The notes under the pieces: generated by a model | Seen by the model: only the letters and a program-made list of their open reading frames with translations | Told to the model about the DNA's origin: nothing | Databases searched by the model: none | In this document: positions 1-12,218 of the stretch, piece after piece | How the letters are laid out: every line of letters starts with the position of its first letter | How positions within the stretch are numbered: the stretch's first letter is position 1 | NCBI GenBank assembly: GCA_033060915.1 | Contig: CM065378.1 | Location: forward strand, 30,358,001 to 30,422,000 | DNA length: 64,000 bases | Reading direction: 5' to 3' | Source: Euryodendron excelsum | Taxonomy: Eukaryota; Streptophyta; Magnoliopsida; Ericales; Pentaphylacaceae | Position numbers and translations under genes: made by a program

Positions 1-1091
1 CTACTCCATCACCCATGGATCTTGTACCAGGAACAGAACTAGAAGCTCCTATGCCACTACCATAAGTCTGAACTTCCTTAATTTCTAAGAACAAATCAAT
101 CACCCTACTTGACATGTGCAAAGTAAACATAATTCTCATATCCACATCTGATTTTATCAACAGCTTATCAGTTGAATAAGGGATAAGACAATACAAGTTC
201 AATGCCACCCTTACATCTGTAAGCACATCCCTCAATGCTATTTCACAACAATAAGATAAAAGTTCCAAATAACAAATTTGATCTTAGACATGTTCCCACA
301 ATAGTGGACCTAAAAATCATATATTTTTGTACCCATGGACACCTGAAACCAAATTAAGATACTAAGAGGGGGGCACTTCATCACAGAAGGGCAAGTTAAA
401 CACATTCTAGTAAGATCTTTTCCAACAATTTTATAAAAAAATAATCAATATTTAATAACGCTGCAAGAAATTACTCAACAACTTCTAAAAAACAAAAAAA
501 AAAAATTATTTTTCAACTCATCAAGAAATTACTCAACAATTATAGAAAACACATGACAAATAGTCAACAAAACTCTCAAACAATATATTTACAAGTCTTA
601 CGTTACCCTCATTCAAACTTATTTCCATGTAAACAGAATATATCAGCCCTAAAACCAAACCAAACCCATAAAATAGGGTTTTGAGCCAAAAACTAAAATT
701 TTCATTTCTGAACAGAAGCTTCAGAAAAAAAAAATCAATAAACCTTCATTCTTGAAACTAAACTTATGGGTTTCTTAGACTAAGTACAACAAACAACACG
801 AAAAAACAGCCCCAAAAAATAAGAAAAAATATATGAAGAACACTTCATCTACCTTTTTTCAAACCCATAAAATAGGGCTTCTAAAATTTGCCTTAAAAAA
901 CAAGGAAAAAAATATGAAGAACCTTCATCTACCTCTTTTCAATCACTGCTTTATGTAAAACAACAACTTACTTTGATTAGAACCTTAGGCGATGCGTTGT
1001 ATTTCTCTCCAGTGCTAAGTACTATATCTCCTGAAAAATTCGGCAACATCTCCTCACCGTTCTCTAAGTACATGACGTAGACGAAATGCAT
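1..1091 (-). CDS. Probable MuDR-type (MULE) transposase, N-terminal exons, runs off left edge
   Basis: The minus strand holds two open segments that look like exons. Exon 1 (972-1091) starts with ATG at 1091, encodes 40 residues beginning MHFVYVMYLENGEE, and ends at a GTAAGT donor (966-971). A second open segment (about 282 to 1) encodes a hydrophobic and acidic stretch with LIKSDVDMRIMFTLHM followed by VIDLFLEIKEV, then a Gly/Ser-rich linker. The pattern of an acidic D-D-M-F block followed by a short beta strand resembles the PB1-like N-terminal domain that precedes plant MULE transposases. The catalytic core would lie left of the window. The exon 2 acceptor is uncertain: the best AG (283-284) does not keep phase with exon 1, so a middle exon or a frame defect is possible. 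Family assignment is inference from pattern; a non-transposon gene is not excluded. Confidence 0.38.
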
Positions 1092-2927
<1,836 letters not shown>

Positions 2928-3230
2928 CTTACCTTTTGGGCGCCGACAGCGAGAGGCTGCAGTAGGCAGAGAGAACCAGAGAGGGAGGCTAATCAAGAGA
3001 CTCGGTGCATGGCTACGGTCATTTGGGCTGAGAGAGGGAAGTTGGAATAGGGAAAGGGGGAAATCAATTTTGGCTGATCAAGAGACCCGAAATGACATCG
3101 TTTAGACGAGCGAAGAAAATGACGCCATTTCAATAAAATCTAAAATTGTTTTATAACCAGAAGGACAGCGTATATGGCCTTATTTGTCTCGGGAACCGCC
3201 ATCGCAAATACACCATTGCAAAAAAGATGT

Positions 3231-4819
3231 TGTTGACTCAAGGTTGATCTCCATGTTAATTTTGATGATAACTAAACCTTGTGTTATTCTACTAATGCAT
3301 TTATTTAGTGTGCAGATTAATAAAAAGTATAATTTAGATTTAAAGGTTTTAATTTAAAGTCTAATACATGTCAAAATGGATGCACAACAAGCCAAATCAA
3401 GCAATGTACTCTAAGAGTCATGTAATGCACCAAACAAAGCAATGACATTCCAACTTCAATCAAATGATTGGCTTTCGAAGAGATTGAAGGTGTTCAAAGG
3501 AAGATTTCATCAAATGTGCATTGGCTCAATGAAGTTGACTTGAATTCGAAGAGATTGAGGGTGTTTGAGAGTAGACTTCATCAAGCTTATAAAAAACTCA
3601 TTGAAGTGATCCTAAAGAAGAAGAAGGATTAGAAGCAAAAAGAAAGAGCTCGGCAATGAGGCATCATGAATATGAAGTTCCACATGGATGAAAAAATCAT
3701 TAGCAGTAGATGGAAAGAGCTCAGTAATAAGGAAGAAGAGCTCGGCATTAATTGAAAGGAGTTCTGGTAGCTTAGCAACAAAGACGATATGACTATCAAG
3801 AAGGAAATTCAATCCAAATTAAATGGAAGACAACTTTGATGGATTGAAGATCTCAATCTATTATAATACCCAAAAGAAAAGACCCCTTGAAGATCTTATA
3901 GTATTGTTATAGCTAAACTTGATTAATGGAAGGATGAATGAAGATTTCTGGGTAATGTGTCAACACATGAATATAAAGAGTCAACACATGAGGACAGAGG
4001 CCATAGTTTGAAGATACCATGATCAAGTGTCAACACATGAAATTGATGTGTCGACACATGGAGACAATGGACAACATCTGAAAAATGTAGGCTAGATGTG
4101 TCGACACATGGAAATCAAGTGTCGACACCTGGGGACTAACGGCTAGTTCTTCTAACGTTATAACAAACTGAACTTGCATTAAATAAACCCTCAACAATCA
4201 CCAACGGACAAAATCAATACAGGGGTTTATATACAAACTTCCAACTGCATTTATAAAGAAGAGAGATAAGAAAAACAACATCCACTGACTGATCAAGCTG
4301 AGAAAAATCTGAACATTCCTTTTGTCTTCATTTTGACATTAAGTGAGCTATTATTTTTCTATGCACTCTTGATAAAGAGTTTGTATTTCAATTAAATAAC
4401 TTTTATACACTTGTAAGTGAGAGTTTGAGAGTTCTCTTGTAAAAGAAAAACTCTTGTAAGTTAAAGTGGATCTTGGACAAAACCACTTGATAGCTGGAAG
4501 AACTTGAGAAAAAATTCTTGTGTAAAAGTGAGCTGAGCACTTAGAAAATCAATATCTACCTTGTAATTGGAGATTGCATAGTGGAAGGAAACTTCAAGGG
4601 GATCTTGGGATGAGGATGTAGACCACAAGTTGTGGTTGAATCTTGGTAATTCTTGGTGTGATTTCTCTTGATCTGTTTTCATTTCTTTGTTGATTACATT
4701 ACATTGCATATATCTTAATTCTCTATTCTATGATTAAATTAGTTTTTAATTAATCTTAATTGTATTAATTTTTGAAAAACCCAATTCACCTCCTTCTTGG
4801 GTTGCCTTTTGGGCCAACA
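3231..4819 (+). mobile_element. Solo LTR, 1,589 bp, copia-like, with 5-bp target duplication
   Basis: The segment begins TGTTGACTCA and ends GGGCCAACA, i.e. TG...CA, with short inverted ends TGTTG/CAACA. It is flanked by the direct repeat GATGT (3226-3230 and 4820-4824). It contains no gag or pol, so it is a solo LTR rather than a whole element. A TATA-like motif lies near 4228. The 3' part (about 4775-4819) has the C-rich pattern, ending in TTGGGTTGCC, common at the 3' end of SIRE-type copia LTRs; the lineage is inference. It sits inside CACTA transposon sequence. Confidence 0.85.
3956..4129. repeat. Six spaced copies of a TGTCRACACATG motif
   Basis: Copies start near 3957, 3980, 4027, 4047, 4097 and 4119 within the solo LTR. 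At 4047 and 4097 the motif is the perfect 12-bp palindrome TGTGTCGACACA; the others carry TCAACAC in place of TCGACAC, as expected from C-to-T decay of the CpG, or vary in the last bases. Spacing is irregular (20-50 bp). The position upstream of the LTR TATA-like box suits an enhancer array, but that role is inference. Confidence 0.75.
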
Positions 4820-4824
4820 GATGT

Positions 4825-5003
4825 GACGCATTTACATGCGTGACACGGCACCGTTTTGCATTACTTTTAGCGTCAGTTTCATATGCCGTCGCAAAGGAGG
4901 CGTTGCATAAAAGCTTATTCGTGACAACTCTTCTCCTGTAATTAATATTGACCTTTTGCGATGACAAAGGGGGTCGTCGCAAAACCCCTCTTTTCTTGTA
5001 GTG
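4825..5003 (-). mobile_element. CACTA (En/Spm) transposon terminus
   Basis: Read on the minus strand the segment begins at 5003 with CACTACAAGAAAAGAGGGG, the hallmark terminal inverted repeat of plant CACTA elements. It is followed by the subterminal motifs GTTTTGCGACGACC and GCGACGGCATATG. Similar subterminal words (CCATCGCAAAT, CCATTGCAAAA) lie at 3198-3222, on the other side of the solo LTR, so the CACTA segment originally ran from about 3180 through 5003. The opposite terminus was not found, so this is a truncated or internally degraded copy with no transposase. Confidence 0.8.
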
Positions 5004-5626
5004 TAAACTATGAGAAATATAAGTTAGATTGACACTGCTAACAGAAAATATAAAATAACATTTTTAACCTTCTCTTGCATTAATTTGTTCTTATTTCCAT
5101 AATTGCCTATATATATGACATTACATATAAATAGTGATTGAGCATGAATGATTATTTATTTATTTATTTTCTTTGATAGCAATCCCAATATAACCCACAA
5201 AAGGATTCAACATTTATGGGCATACCAAGATTGTTAAATACTCACATACACACTCTAACGTCCCATGTGGAATGCCAACCTAATGCGTAAACACAACCCT
5301 TAGTCCTGGGTAGTTAAGCCCTAGCTGCCATTCGTGTTGCCATAGAGACCTTGATTATTCAAATGATTGAATATTGGTTTCTCCCTTCCTTTGGGTTTCT
5401 CTCCTCTCTCACAGTTCTCTTCCTTCCCTTTCTCTTTGTTCCCTTTCTCTTCTACCTATTCTATTTCTACGATTTTAGCTATCAAGAATTTAGCTTCTTT
5501 GATTTCATTTTTTTTTTAACTATAATTCACCTTTCCTTTTTTTCTCCAGCGCAAATTGAAGTTCCATATGTACCGTAAAAGAAAATTAGAAGAGCATCTC
5601 ACCTCTTATTTTTAATGGTTCAAACT
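5004..5626. other. Intergenic between CACTA end and copia-A
   Basis: AT- and pyrimidine-rich sequence with a short open frame of low complexity (Phe/Leu-rich, 5351-5578) that has no recognisable domain. Nothing else seen. Confidence 0.5.
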
Positions 5627-6507
5627 TGTAAGATCCTAATTTTTATTAGCTAAATCCGTGAGTCCAAAACTTGTAATAGCTTTAGATGCTTAGATGTTTA
5701 TGTTGTTAAATGGATCACAATTCAAACAAATGTTAAGGAGTGTTTAGACTGCCCAAAGAAGCTTCAATGAACTTAAAAGCCATCACAGCAAGTTGGCGCT
5801 CCCTTGAAACTGCCACAAAGGAGAGACTTGAAGCTCCCTTGGCGCCATGGCTTCAGCCGATAAGAAGGATTCTCCTAAGGGACAGCCGTTGAAGCTTCGT
5901 TGGTGCTTGTAGCCACGGCCACCACTAGGAAATTTGTTTGGAAACTTCCCTATTTAGCTAGGTTTCTCTCTCAACTCCTATATAAAGCAAAGGTTGATTC
6001 CTAACAGGATTGGAGAGTTTTAGAAAGCTTGAAATATATTCTAAAAGATATTTGAGAACTCCTATGAAACCCTAGTCGCTGGTGGTGCCTTCTTAACAAA
6101 GAAAAAGAACTTCAAATCTTCAAAGGTTTGAAAGCTCGTCTTGGTGGTTCATCGAGACATCAATTCACGGCATGAGCTCGTTGTGGTTCAAGCATAGGAG
6201 AACAGTGAGTTGTGGTGTATGCAAACAAGTTCGTATCAACTTAAATTCGTGGGTTTTGAATTAGTACAGTTGTAAGTTGTCCTTGTGAATTGTATGATTG
6301 ATTTTAGTGCTTGGAACATGAGCTAGACTAGGTCTTATGGTTTTTTTTCCTGGTTTGGATTTTCACGACAAAAATCGTTTGTCTATCATGTGATTGTTTT
6401 ACTTATCTTGGATGCAATTTTAGTTAGTGTGATTGATTAATATAGTTGATTAATATTAATCAAGCACACCTCCAAGCTGAGTAAATCTATATAGTTCAAA
6501 ATTTTCA
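5627..6507 (+). mobile_element. copia-A, left LTR (881 bp)
   Basis: Starts TGTAAGATCC and ends TTTTCA immediately before a primer binding site. The first 700 bases match 15190-15901, where the second LTR starts after a polypurine tract. Together these define one retrotransposon on the plus strand. The two copies differ by many substitutions and indels, so the insertion is not recent. Confidence 0.85.
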
Positions 6508-6509
6508 AT

Positions 6510-6526
6510 TGGTATTAGAGCGGGAC
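6510..6526 (+). other. copia-A primer binding site
   Basis: TGGTATTAGAGCGGGAC lies two bases after the LTR end. It resembles TGGTATCAGAGC, the site complementary to initiator tRNA-Met that primes most plant copia elements. Confidence 0.8.
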
Positions 6527-6577
6527 ACTAAAAAATATTTTTATTTTCAAAGAGTGAGGTCCTAATTATCTGAATAC

Positions 6578-7243
6578 ATGGATTTACCATGCAAAGGCGG
6601 CTCTACCACTAGACCTCCATTCTTTAATGAAACTAACTATGCCTACTGGAAAGATTGTATGAGAGCTTTTCTGTAATCTATAGATGAGCGAGTTTGGTTG
6701 TCTGTTGCTTATGGTTGGAGTCCCCCCACTACTACAAGTACATCTTTGTCTACACCTGCTGTTATAACCACCACTTTTAAACAAGCAAAAGATTGGAACA
6801 AAATTGATTGTGAAAATAATGGCTGGAACAGTAAGGGTTTTAACGCTCTCGCACCTGATGAATTCAAACATGTATCTACGCGAAAGACTGCTAAAGAGAC
6901 ATGGGATATTCTTGAAGCTACCCATGAAGGAACTAATACTGTTAAGATTGCAAAAGTTCTACATTTGAGAACCAATTTTGAAAACTTGAGAATGGATGAC
7001 AATGAGACTTTTGATTAGTTTTATTTTAAATTAAGTGATATTGTCAACTCAAATTTTAATCTTGGTGAAAGAATATTCTCTTCAAAAGTTGTTCAAAAAA
7101 TTTTAAGTTCTTTACCAGAGAGATTCCAAGCCAAGGTTACAGTTATAGAAGAATGTAAGGATGTTGATTTCATGAAAGTTAAAGACCTAGTTGGGGCCCT
7201 TCAGACCTATGAGGCTAATTTATATTGTCTTAAAAATGACAAA
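6578..7243 (+). pseudogene. copia-A gag, N-terminal part (degenerate)
   Basis: The frame starts at ATG 6578 (MDLPCKGGSTTRPPFFNE) and continues through in-frame stops (TAA after MRAFL, TAG after NETFD) into LQTYEANLYCLKND at 7243. Motifs such as AKETWDILEATHEGT and FNLGERIFSSKVVQKILSSL are typical of the copia-type gag polypeptide (UBN2 group). The same protein is encoded at 61346 in copia-C, which fixes the frame. The coding sequence is split after KND by a 5-kb solo LTR and resumes at 12219 in frame with KDLVFKTIRENV. It would encode the structural protein of the virus-like particle; the stops make it non-functional. Confidence 0.85.
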
Positions 7244-7559
7244 TGTAAGCACCCCATTTTTGCTCGCTCGGCAATTTCCGTCCCGACCGAATTTGATTTC
7301 CAGCATCACAACGCATGCAGGCTCAAGACGAGCCTTTCAATCTCCAACCCAGCCAACTGGTCGCTTCTCGGGCCCACAAGGACCCGCCGGAGCCATAAGC
7401 ACCATTATTCTAGGTAGCTTTCCGGACCGGGCGGTCCCGGAAACCAACGCCATCTAGGTAGCTTCCCGGGTTCGGGCGATCTCAAGGACGAACACCTCAT
7501 CAAAATTCCAGACGGGTTCACTTCTGGTGCCTGCTAGCCTACCAACGTAAAATGTCCGT

Positions 7560-7800
7560 CATTCGGTAGTTCTTCGGGACCAGGCACTCCTAGAGACCAA
7601 CACCACCCTTCCAGGTAGCTTTCTGGGACCAGGCGTTCCCAGGAACCAACACCACCCTTCCAGGTAGCTTTCTGGGACCAGACGTTCCCAGGAACCAGCA
7701 CCACCCTTACAGGTAGCTCTCTAAGACCAGGCGTTCTTAGAGACCAACACCGCACAGGTAGTTTTTTGAGACCGGGCGGTCTCGGGAACCAACACCTAGG
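7560..7800 (+). repeat. 49-bp tandem repeats inside the long LTR
   Basis: Units beginning CCAGGTAGCTTTCTGGGACC start at 7611, 7660 and 7709, giving a 49-bp period. More diverged units extend left to about 7410 and right to about 7795. Each unit contains GGGACC followed by GGTTCC-like complements, giving short inverted repeats within the unit. Confidence 0.85.
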
Positions 7801-8289
7801 TCAACACCGGCGCCTGCTAGCCTGACTCGGTGAAAAATGACCAAACCTACCCCTTGGGCCTCGAGGCACGTTTTGGGAAAGTTTAAAATCCCTCAAAATG
7901 ATAAGTCCATCCTTCCAAAATGTTGTCAAACCATCAGGCGTCCCTCGCACGCCATTTGGTCCAAATTCGGTCCTATTCCGGCTCACTCTGGTCAAAATGA
8001 CCGTTTTGCCCCTAAACTTCTCAACACTGCACAAACTCCACCGAACGGAAAATGACTCTCCCAAAACCATCCCTGAATAGCCCTACACGCTTAACACGAT
8101 ATACCAGACCATTCCTAACCATTTCCAGCCAACTTCGGTCAAAATGACCGTTTTGCCCCTGGAAGCCCAAAAATGCCCCGAAACAGCACCGGCCTCGGGA
8201 TCTCGAGCGGAGGGTTTCACCACGTGCCCTTGTTTAACTCGAGGAGGACCCTACGACATTAAACGCTCACGACTAGATAAAAGTTCCCT

Positions 8290-8930
8290 GGAGCGTCTCG
8301 CAGACGCTCCGCCTAAATTGTCTTTTCCCCCGATTCCTTGGTTATAATGCACTGTCAACTGACTTGAGAAATGCGTAAATCAGGGAATTCTTGAAAGCTC
8401 ATCCATAGATCTTTCCATCGATACGGTTCGATCAAATAGATCGCTTCCCGAAGCCCTCCATTGTACGGTTTGCAAACTATAACTTTCAGCAACCCCTGGA
8501 GCGTATCGCAGATGCTCCGCCAAGGTTGACTTTTTCTCTGATTCCCTAATCAAAACGCACCATCAAACGACTTGAGAAATGCATAAATTTGGGAATTCCT
8601 GAAAGTATTTCCAGAGTACTTTCCATCGGTACGGTTCGATCAAATAGATCGCTTCTCGAAGGCCTCGATCACATCAAACGAAAACAACCACTTTCAAACA
8701 CCCAGGGAGCGTATCACAGACGCTTCGCAAACATAACCTTTTTGGCACACTTCCTAAGACGATATCCCATGCTTCCAAACATAATTTAAACTTCTTGAAA
8801 ACATGAAAGTTCACCGGAAGCCTTGGGAGGATATCTCGAGTGCGACCGATTCTCCCGAAACCTTCCTGATTGACTCAATTATCGAGGCAAAGTTTGGACG
8901 AACCTTCTCGGTGATGGAGCGTATGCTACG
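8290..8930 (+). repeat. 208-bp tandem repeats each starting with a hairpin
   Basis: Three units begin at 8290, 8498 and 8706, exactly 208 bp apart. The first starts with GGAGCGTCT-CGC-AGACGCTCC, a perfect 9-bp stem with a 3-nt loop; the second and third keep the arms with substitutions. The remainder of each unit shares words such as ACTTGAGAAATGC and GATACGGTTCGATCAAATAG. A degraded fourth arm (GGAGCGTATGCTACG) is at about 8918. Confidence 0.85.
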
Positions 8931-9090
8931 TGCGCTCAAATTTTGATTAGATCGACCGACTTTTGATCAGATCGACCGACTTTCGATCAACGGTTGAGAT
9001 TTAACCAGTACATAGGGTGCCACGTGTTATTCTGGCAATGGAACAATACCTGCACATGTCCTACATGCACAAGGCCTGTTCCATATTGCC

Positions 9091-9099
9091 TATAAATAG
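9091..9099 (+). promoter_or_regulatory. TATA box of the long LTR
   Basis: TATAAATAG is preceded by GC-richer sequence and followed about 30 bp later by a C/T-rich segment suited to transcription start. It lies 1.85 kb into the 4,975-bp LTR, which would place U3 at 7244 to about 9120. Confidence 0.6.
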
Positions 9100-10507
9100 T
9101 GGTCTCCCCCTTTGTATATTCCAGGTCCGAAATTGATACGAAGCTCTGCCAAAATCGCTCCAGAAGTTCGAATCTCTCCGTATACTCCTCCCCTCCAACA
9201 CTTAGGCTAGATTCTACCCCTCCTAAGCCTATACACTCCACATACAAGGCCTCATACACACTTATACACTCCACTCTAGCCTCTCAATCCTTCTTGAAGT
9301 CACTCAAGCTCCAATCAAAACATTCATTGAATACTACAAGTGTGTTGAAGGCAAAAGGTGGTATCCCTTTTACATTTGTGCTCTTCCTCACTCTTCTCTT
9401 CTCCCTCCTAGCCTACTTAGGCTATTCTATATTTTAACCCCCATCTTCAACCCCCCTTTCTTGCATGCTTGAGCCAAGAGGGCTCTTAGATCATGCCTAG
9501 AGGAAAGCAAGTGAGAGCCACCGTGTAGGGGGACCTCTTACTAGCCTATTTTAAAATGGTATGGCCTAGGAGCCCCTTGTTTATGTGATGTAGCCTAAAA
9601 GCCTTGTATGTGAATCATGACCCCTTGTATATTGATATCTTGATCATGTCTTGTGTGCTTGGCTTCATTTTATGCTTATTGTCATGCTCCACAATGCTTA
9701 TATTGCTCTTAATTTCATGTCATTTCCAAGTTTTCCATTTCCCTCAAAGATTGTTCCAAGAGTTGGCCCCTTGAAGTTTAAGATGAGATTTCAGAATTAT
9801 GCCTTAGAAGAGCCCCTACTAACCCCCTAACTTTTATTTTGGCATCATTGCATTTAATCATGCATAAAAGTTACTTTCAAACTCTCTAATTTTCAAGGTT
9901 TCCATTCTCTCAAATTTAGTGGTTAAAAATAGCCCCCACGGAACCCTTTCTTGAGTGGTCTCCCTTTATAATGGCCATAGGGGCCCTAAATTGTTAGAAT
10001 AGTTCCCTTTTCTCTTTATGCTTGCTTAAGAATGATGTTCAAACTACTTGATTTCTATGGTTCTTATTCCCTCAAGTTTAGTGGTTGAAATAGCTCCATG
10101 GAACCCTCTCTTGAGTGGTCTCCCTTTTGTTGGCCATATGAACCCTCTCTTGATGAAATGGTTCTCTATAAAAATGGTTTTCAAAATTCTTCTTTCAAGA
10201 TGATTTTCAAAAATGCATTCTCTCTATCTTTGCATTAAAAAATGGTGCCTTAAAAGGTTGTCATCACCATGTTGATTTTTGGACCCTTTATACTCTTGTC
10301 AAAATTATGGTTATAATGGCCATGAGGAAACCTTCCTTGGAATGGTCTCCAAACATTAACCATATAAACCATACTCTTGGCTAGAGTCAAAATTTTCATG
10401 GAAATGATCTTTAAAAAAAGATTACCAACCAAAGTCCATTACATAACATGTTTTGTTTTTTTCAAAACTCTTTCCAAGAATGCATTAAACCAACTTTCAA
10501 AACCATC

Positions 10508-10800
10508 TTCCAATCCAACCCTAGGTTAACTTGACCCTAGTTGTCCAACTCTAGGTTAACTTGACCCTAGTTGTCCAACCCTAGGTTAACTTGACCTTAG
10601 TTATCCAACCCTCGGTTAACTTGACCCTAGTTCACTCACCTTAGGTTAACCCTACCTTAGTTAGTTAACCCTAAGTCATCTTAACCTTAGGTTAACCTAA
10701 CTCGAGTTCATTAACCATAGGTCATCTTAACACTAGGTTGACCTAACCCAAGTTAGTTAACTTTAGGTCACCCCTAACCCTAGGTTAGTATACTTCAAGG
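10508..10800 (+). repeat. About 30-bp tandem repeats, CCCTAGGTTAACTTGACC family
   Basis: Imperfect units containing CCTAGGTTAACTTGACCCTA repeat about nine times with periods near 30 bp, becoming more diverged to the right. GGTTAACC-like cores are locally palindromic. Confidence 0.8.
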
Positions 10801-11269
10801 TTCCAACTCTTGAACCCTTTCTTAAATGACCATTCAAACTTTCAAAATATCCTCATAACCTATTTTTCCAAAACTTCCCACTCTCATGATTTCAAAAACC
10901 CAACTCCATAAACCCTTCAAATGTTCTTACATTCCATCTTCAAGACTTTTCCAAAAATATTTTCAAAAGGCCACAAATCTAAGGTGTCCCTAGCCCTCTC
11001 ATGGTTAGGAATTCCAAGGACAAGTGATAAAACAAGAGCAACCTCTAAGGTTATCCATATTAGGATTCCAAACCCTTAGACATTTCCAAAAACCACTTTC
11101 AAAAACTAATTCATCAAAACATTCTTCCAAGGTTTTCAAAACAAGACTAAAAAAAAAAAAGAAGAAACACTTTCAAGATCTTTTGAGTCATGAAAAAACA
11201 TTTTTCCAAAACTCCCTCAAGCTGATCTAAAAACGTTTTCAGAACATTCCACCATCCAATTTTAAGTCA

Positions 11270-11450
11270 AAACTTTAAAGACCTCAAAGCGTCTCAAACT
11301 TTTCTAAAGACCTCAAAGTGTCTTAAACTTTTCCAAAAACCTTAAAGTGTCTCAAACTTTTCCAAAGACCTCAAAGTGTCTTAAACTTTTCCAAAGACCT
11401 CAAAGTGTCTTAAACTTTTCCAAAGACCCCAAAATGTCTTCAAACCTTCC
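11270..11450 (+). repeat. 29-bp tandem repeats, AAAGACCTCAAAGTGTCT family
   Basis: About six units with a 29-bp period (for example starts at 11364 and 11393). They are nearly identical in the centre and diverge at both edges. Confidence 0.88.
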
Positions 11451-12218
11451 AAAGGCCCTAATGCGCCTATTTTCCATCGGGCTCTTACCCAAACTACGAA
11501 TGACTTGATTCTCGCCAAATGAGATACGTAGGCAACCTAAAATGGTGTAGTCATAACTTCTATTTCAACCCCAATCCCTTTTTCAAAAATTCCAATCCAT
11601 CCAAAGTTTCTATTCCAAACTCTTTCAAAACCCCTATTATTTTTGAACTTTTTTCAAGAACTTGTATCATGCATCATCCATCCAAAAAGTGATGACTAAA
11701 CCCCGTTTTCAAAATTCTAAAGTAGATATAAAATGGACCATGGTAACCGGTTATTCTAGTGAGTGAACCAAGGGTGATTAAACATGTAGGTACCGAAATG
11801 GCGGGGTAGAGTGATGATCTTAGGATGTTTTCCCTACACGTAACCAACTCCCGAACCTTAAATTTTTATTTTCGATATATCAAAATGGAGTTATTTTCAA
11901 AAAGGGCTTAAACGTTTCAAAAGGTTGCCAAACAACCTATTTTTCTAAAAACCCTCTTTTGAGGGAGTTTTTCAAAAAACCTTTTTCAAAAACTCTGAGT
12001 TTAATCTTCGAATTAACGCTTAGTTTTAGGTGTCCTAACTCACCTTTGTCTAATTAGGTGGCGACTCTCATTTTTCTAAGAAGCCCTTAGTCAAATCAAT
12101 TTTCAAACCTAGTCGCACTTGTCCTTTTAGGAGGACGAGTTCTAGTGACAAAGTTCCGTGCATTTTCGTATCCGAGCCGAAAGGGCCTTGGACACCCTCA
12201 AAAACCCCGGGCACGACA

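Larger units (their letters stand above)
7244..12218 (+). mobile_element. Solo LTR of 4,975 bp, Ogre/Tat-like gypsy, with target duplication
   Basis: Begins TGTAAGCACC and ends GGGCACGACA, flanked by the 5-bp direct repeat ACAAA (7239-7243 and 12219-12223). Removing it restores the copia-A gag frame exactly, so the ends are well defined. It has no gag or pol frame. Motifs near the 3' half (GAGATACGTAGGCAACC at 11521-11537 and GGTGGCGACTCTC near 12058) are of the kind found in Tat/Ogre LTRs, which can reach 5 kb; that lineage is inference. A TATA box lies at 9091. It contains four distinct tandem-repeat arrays, listed separately. Confidence 0.82.

Noticed and set aside
7801..8350. Several overlapping frames of 60-90 codons on both strands
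   Set aside because: They lie within the solo LTR, overlap one another and follow its locally higher GC content; no domain.
10500..10800. Regularly repeated short units that might suggest a CRISPR array
   Set aside because: The units are contiguous tandem repeats without unique spacers, in a plant LTR.
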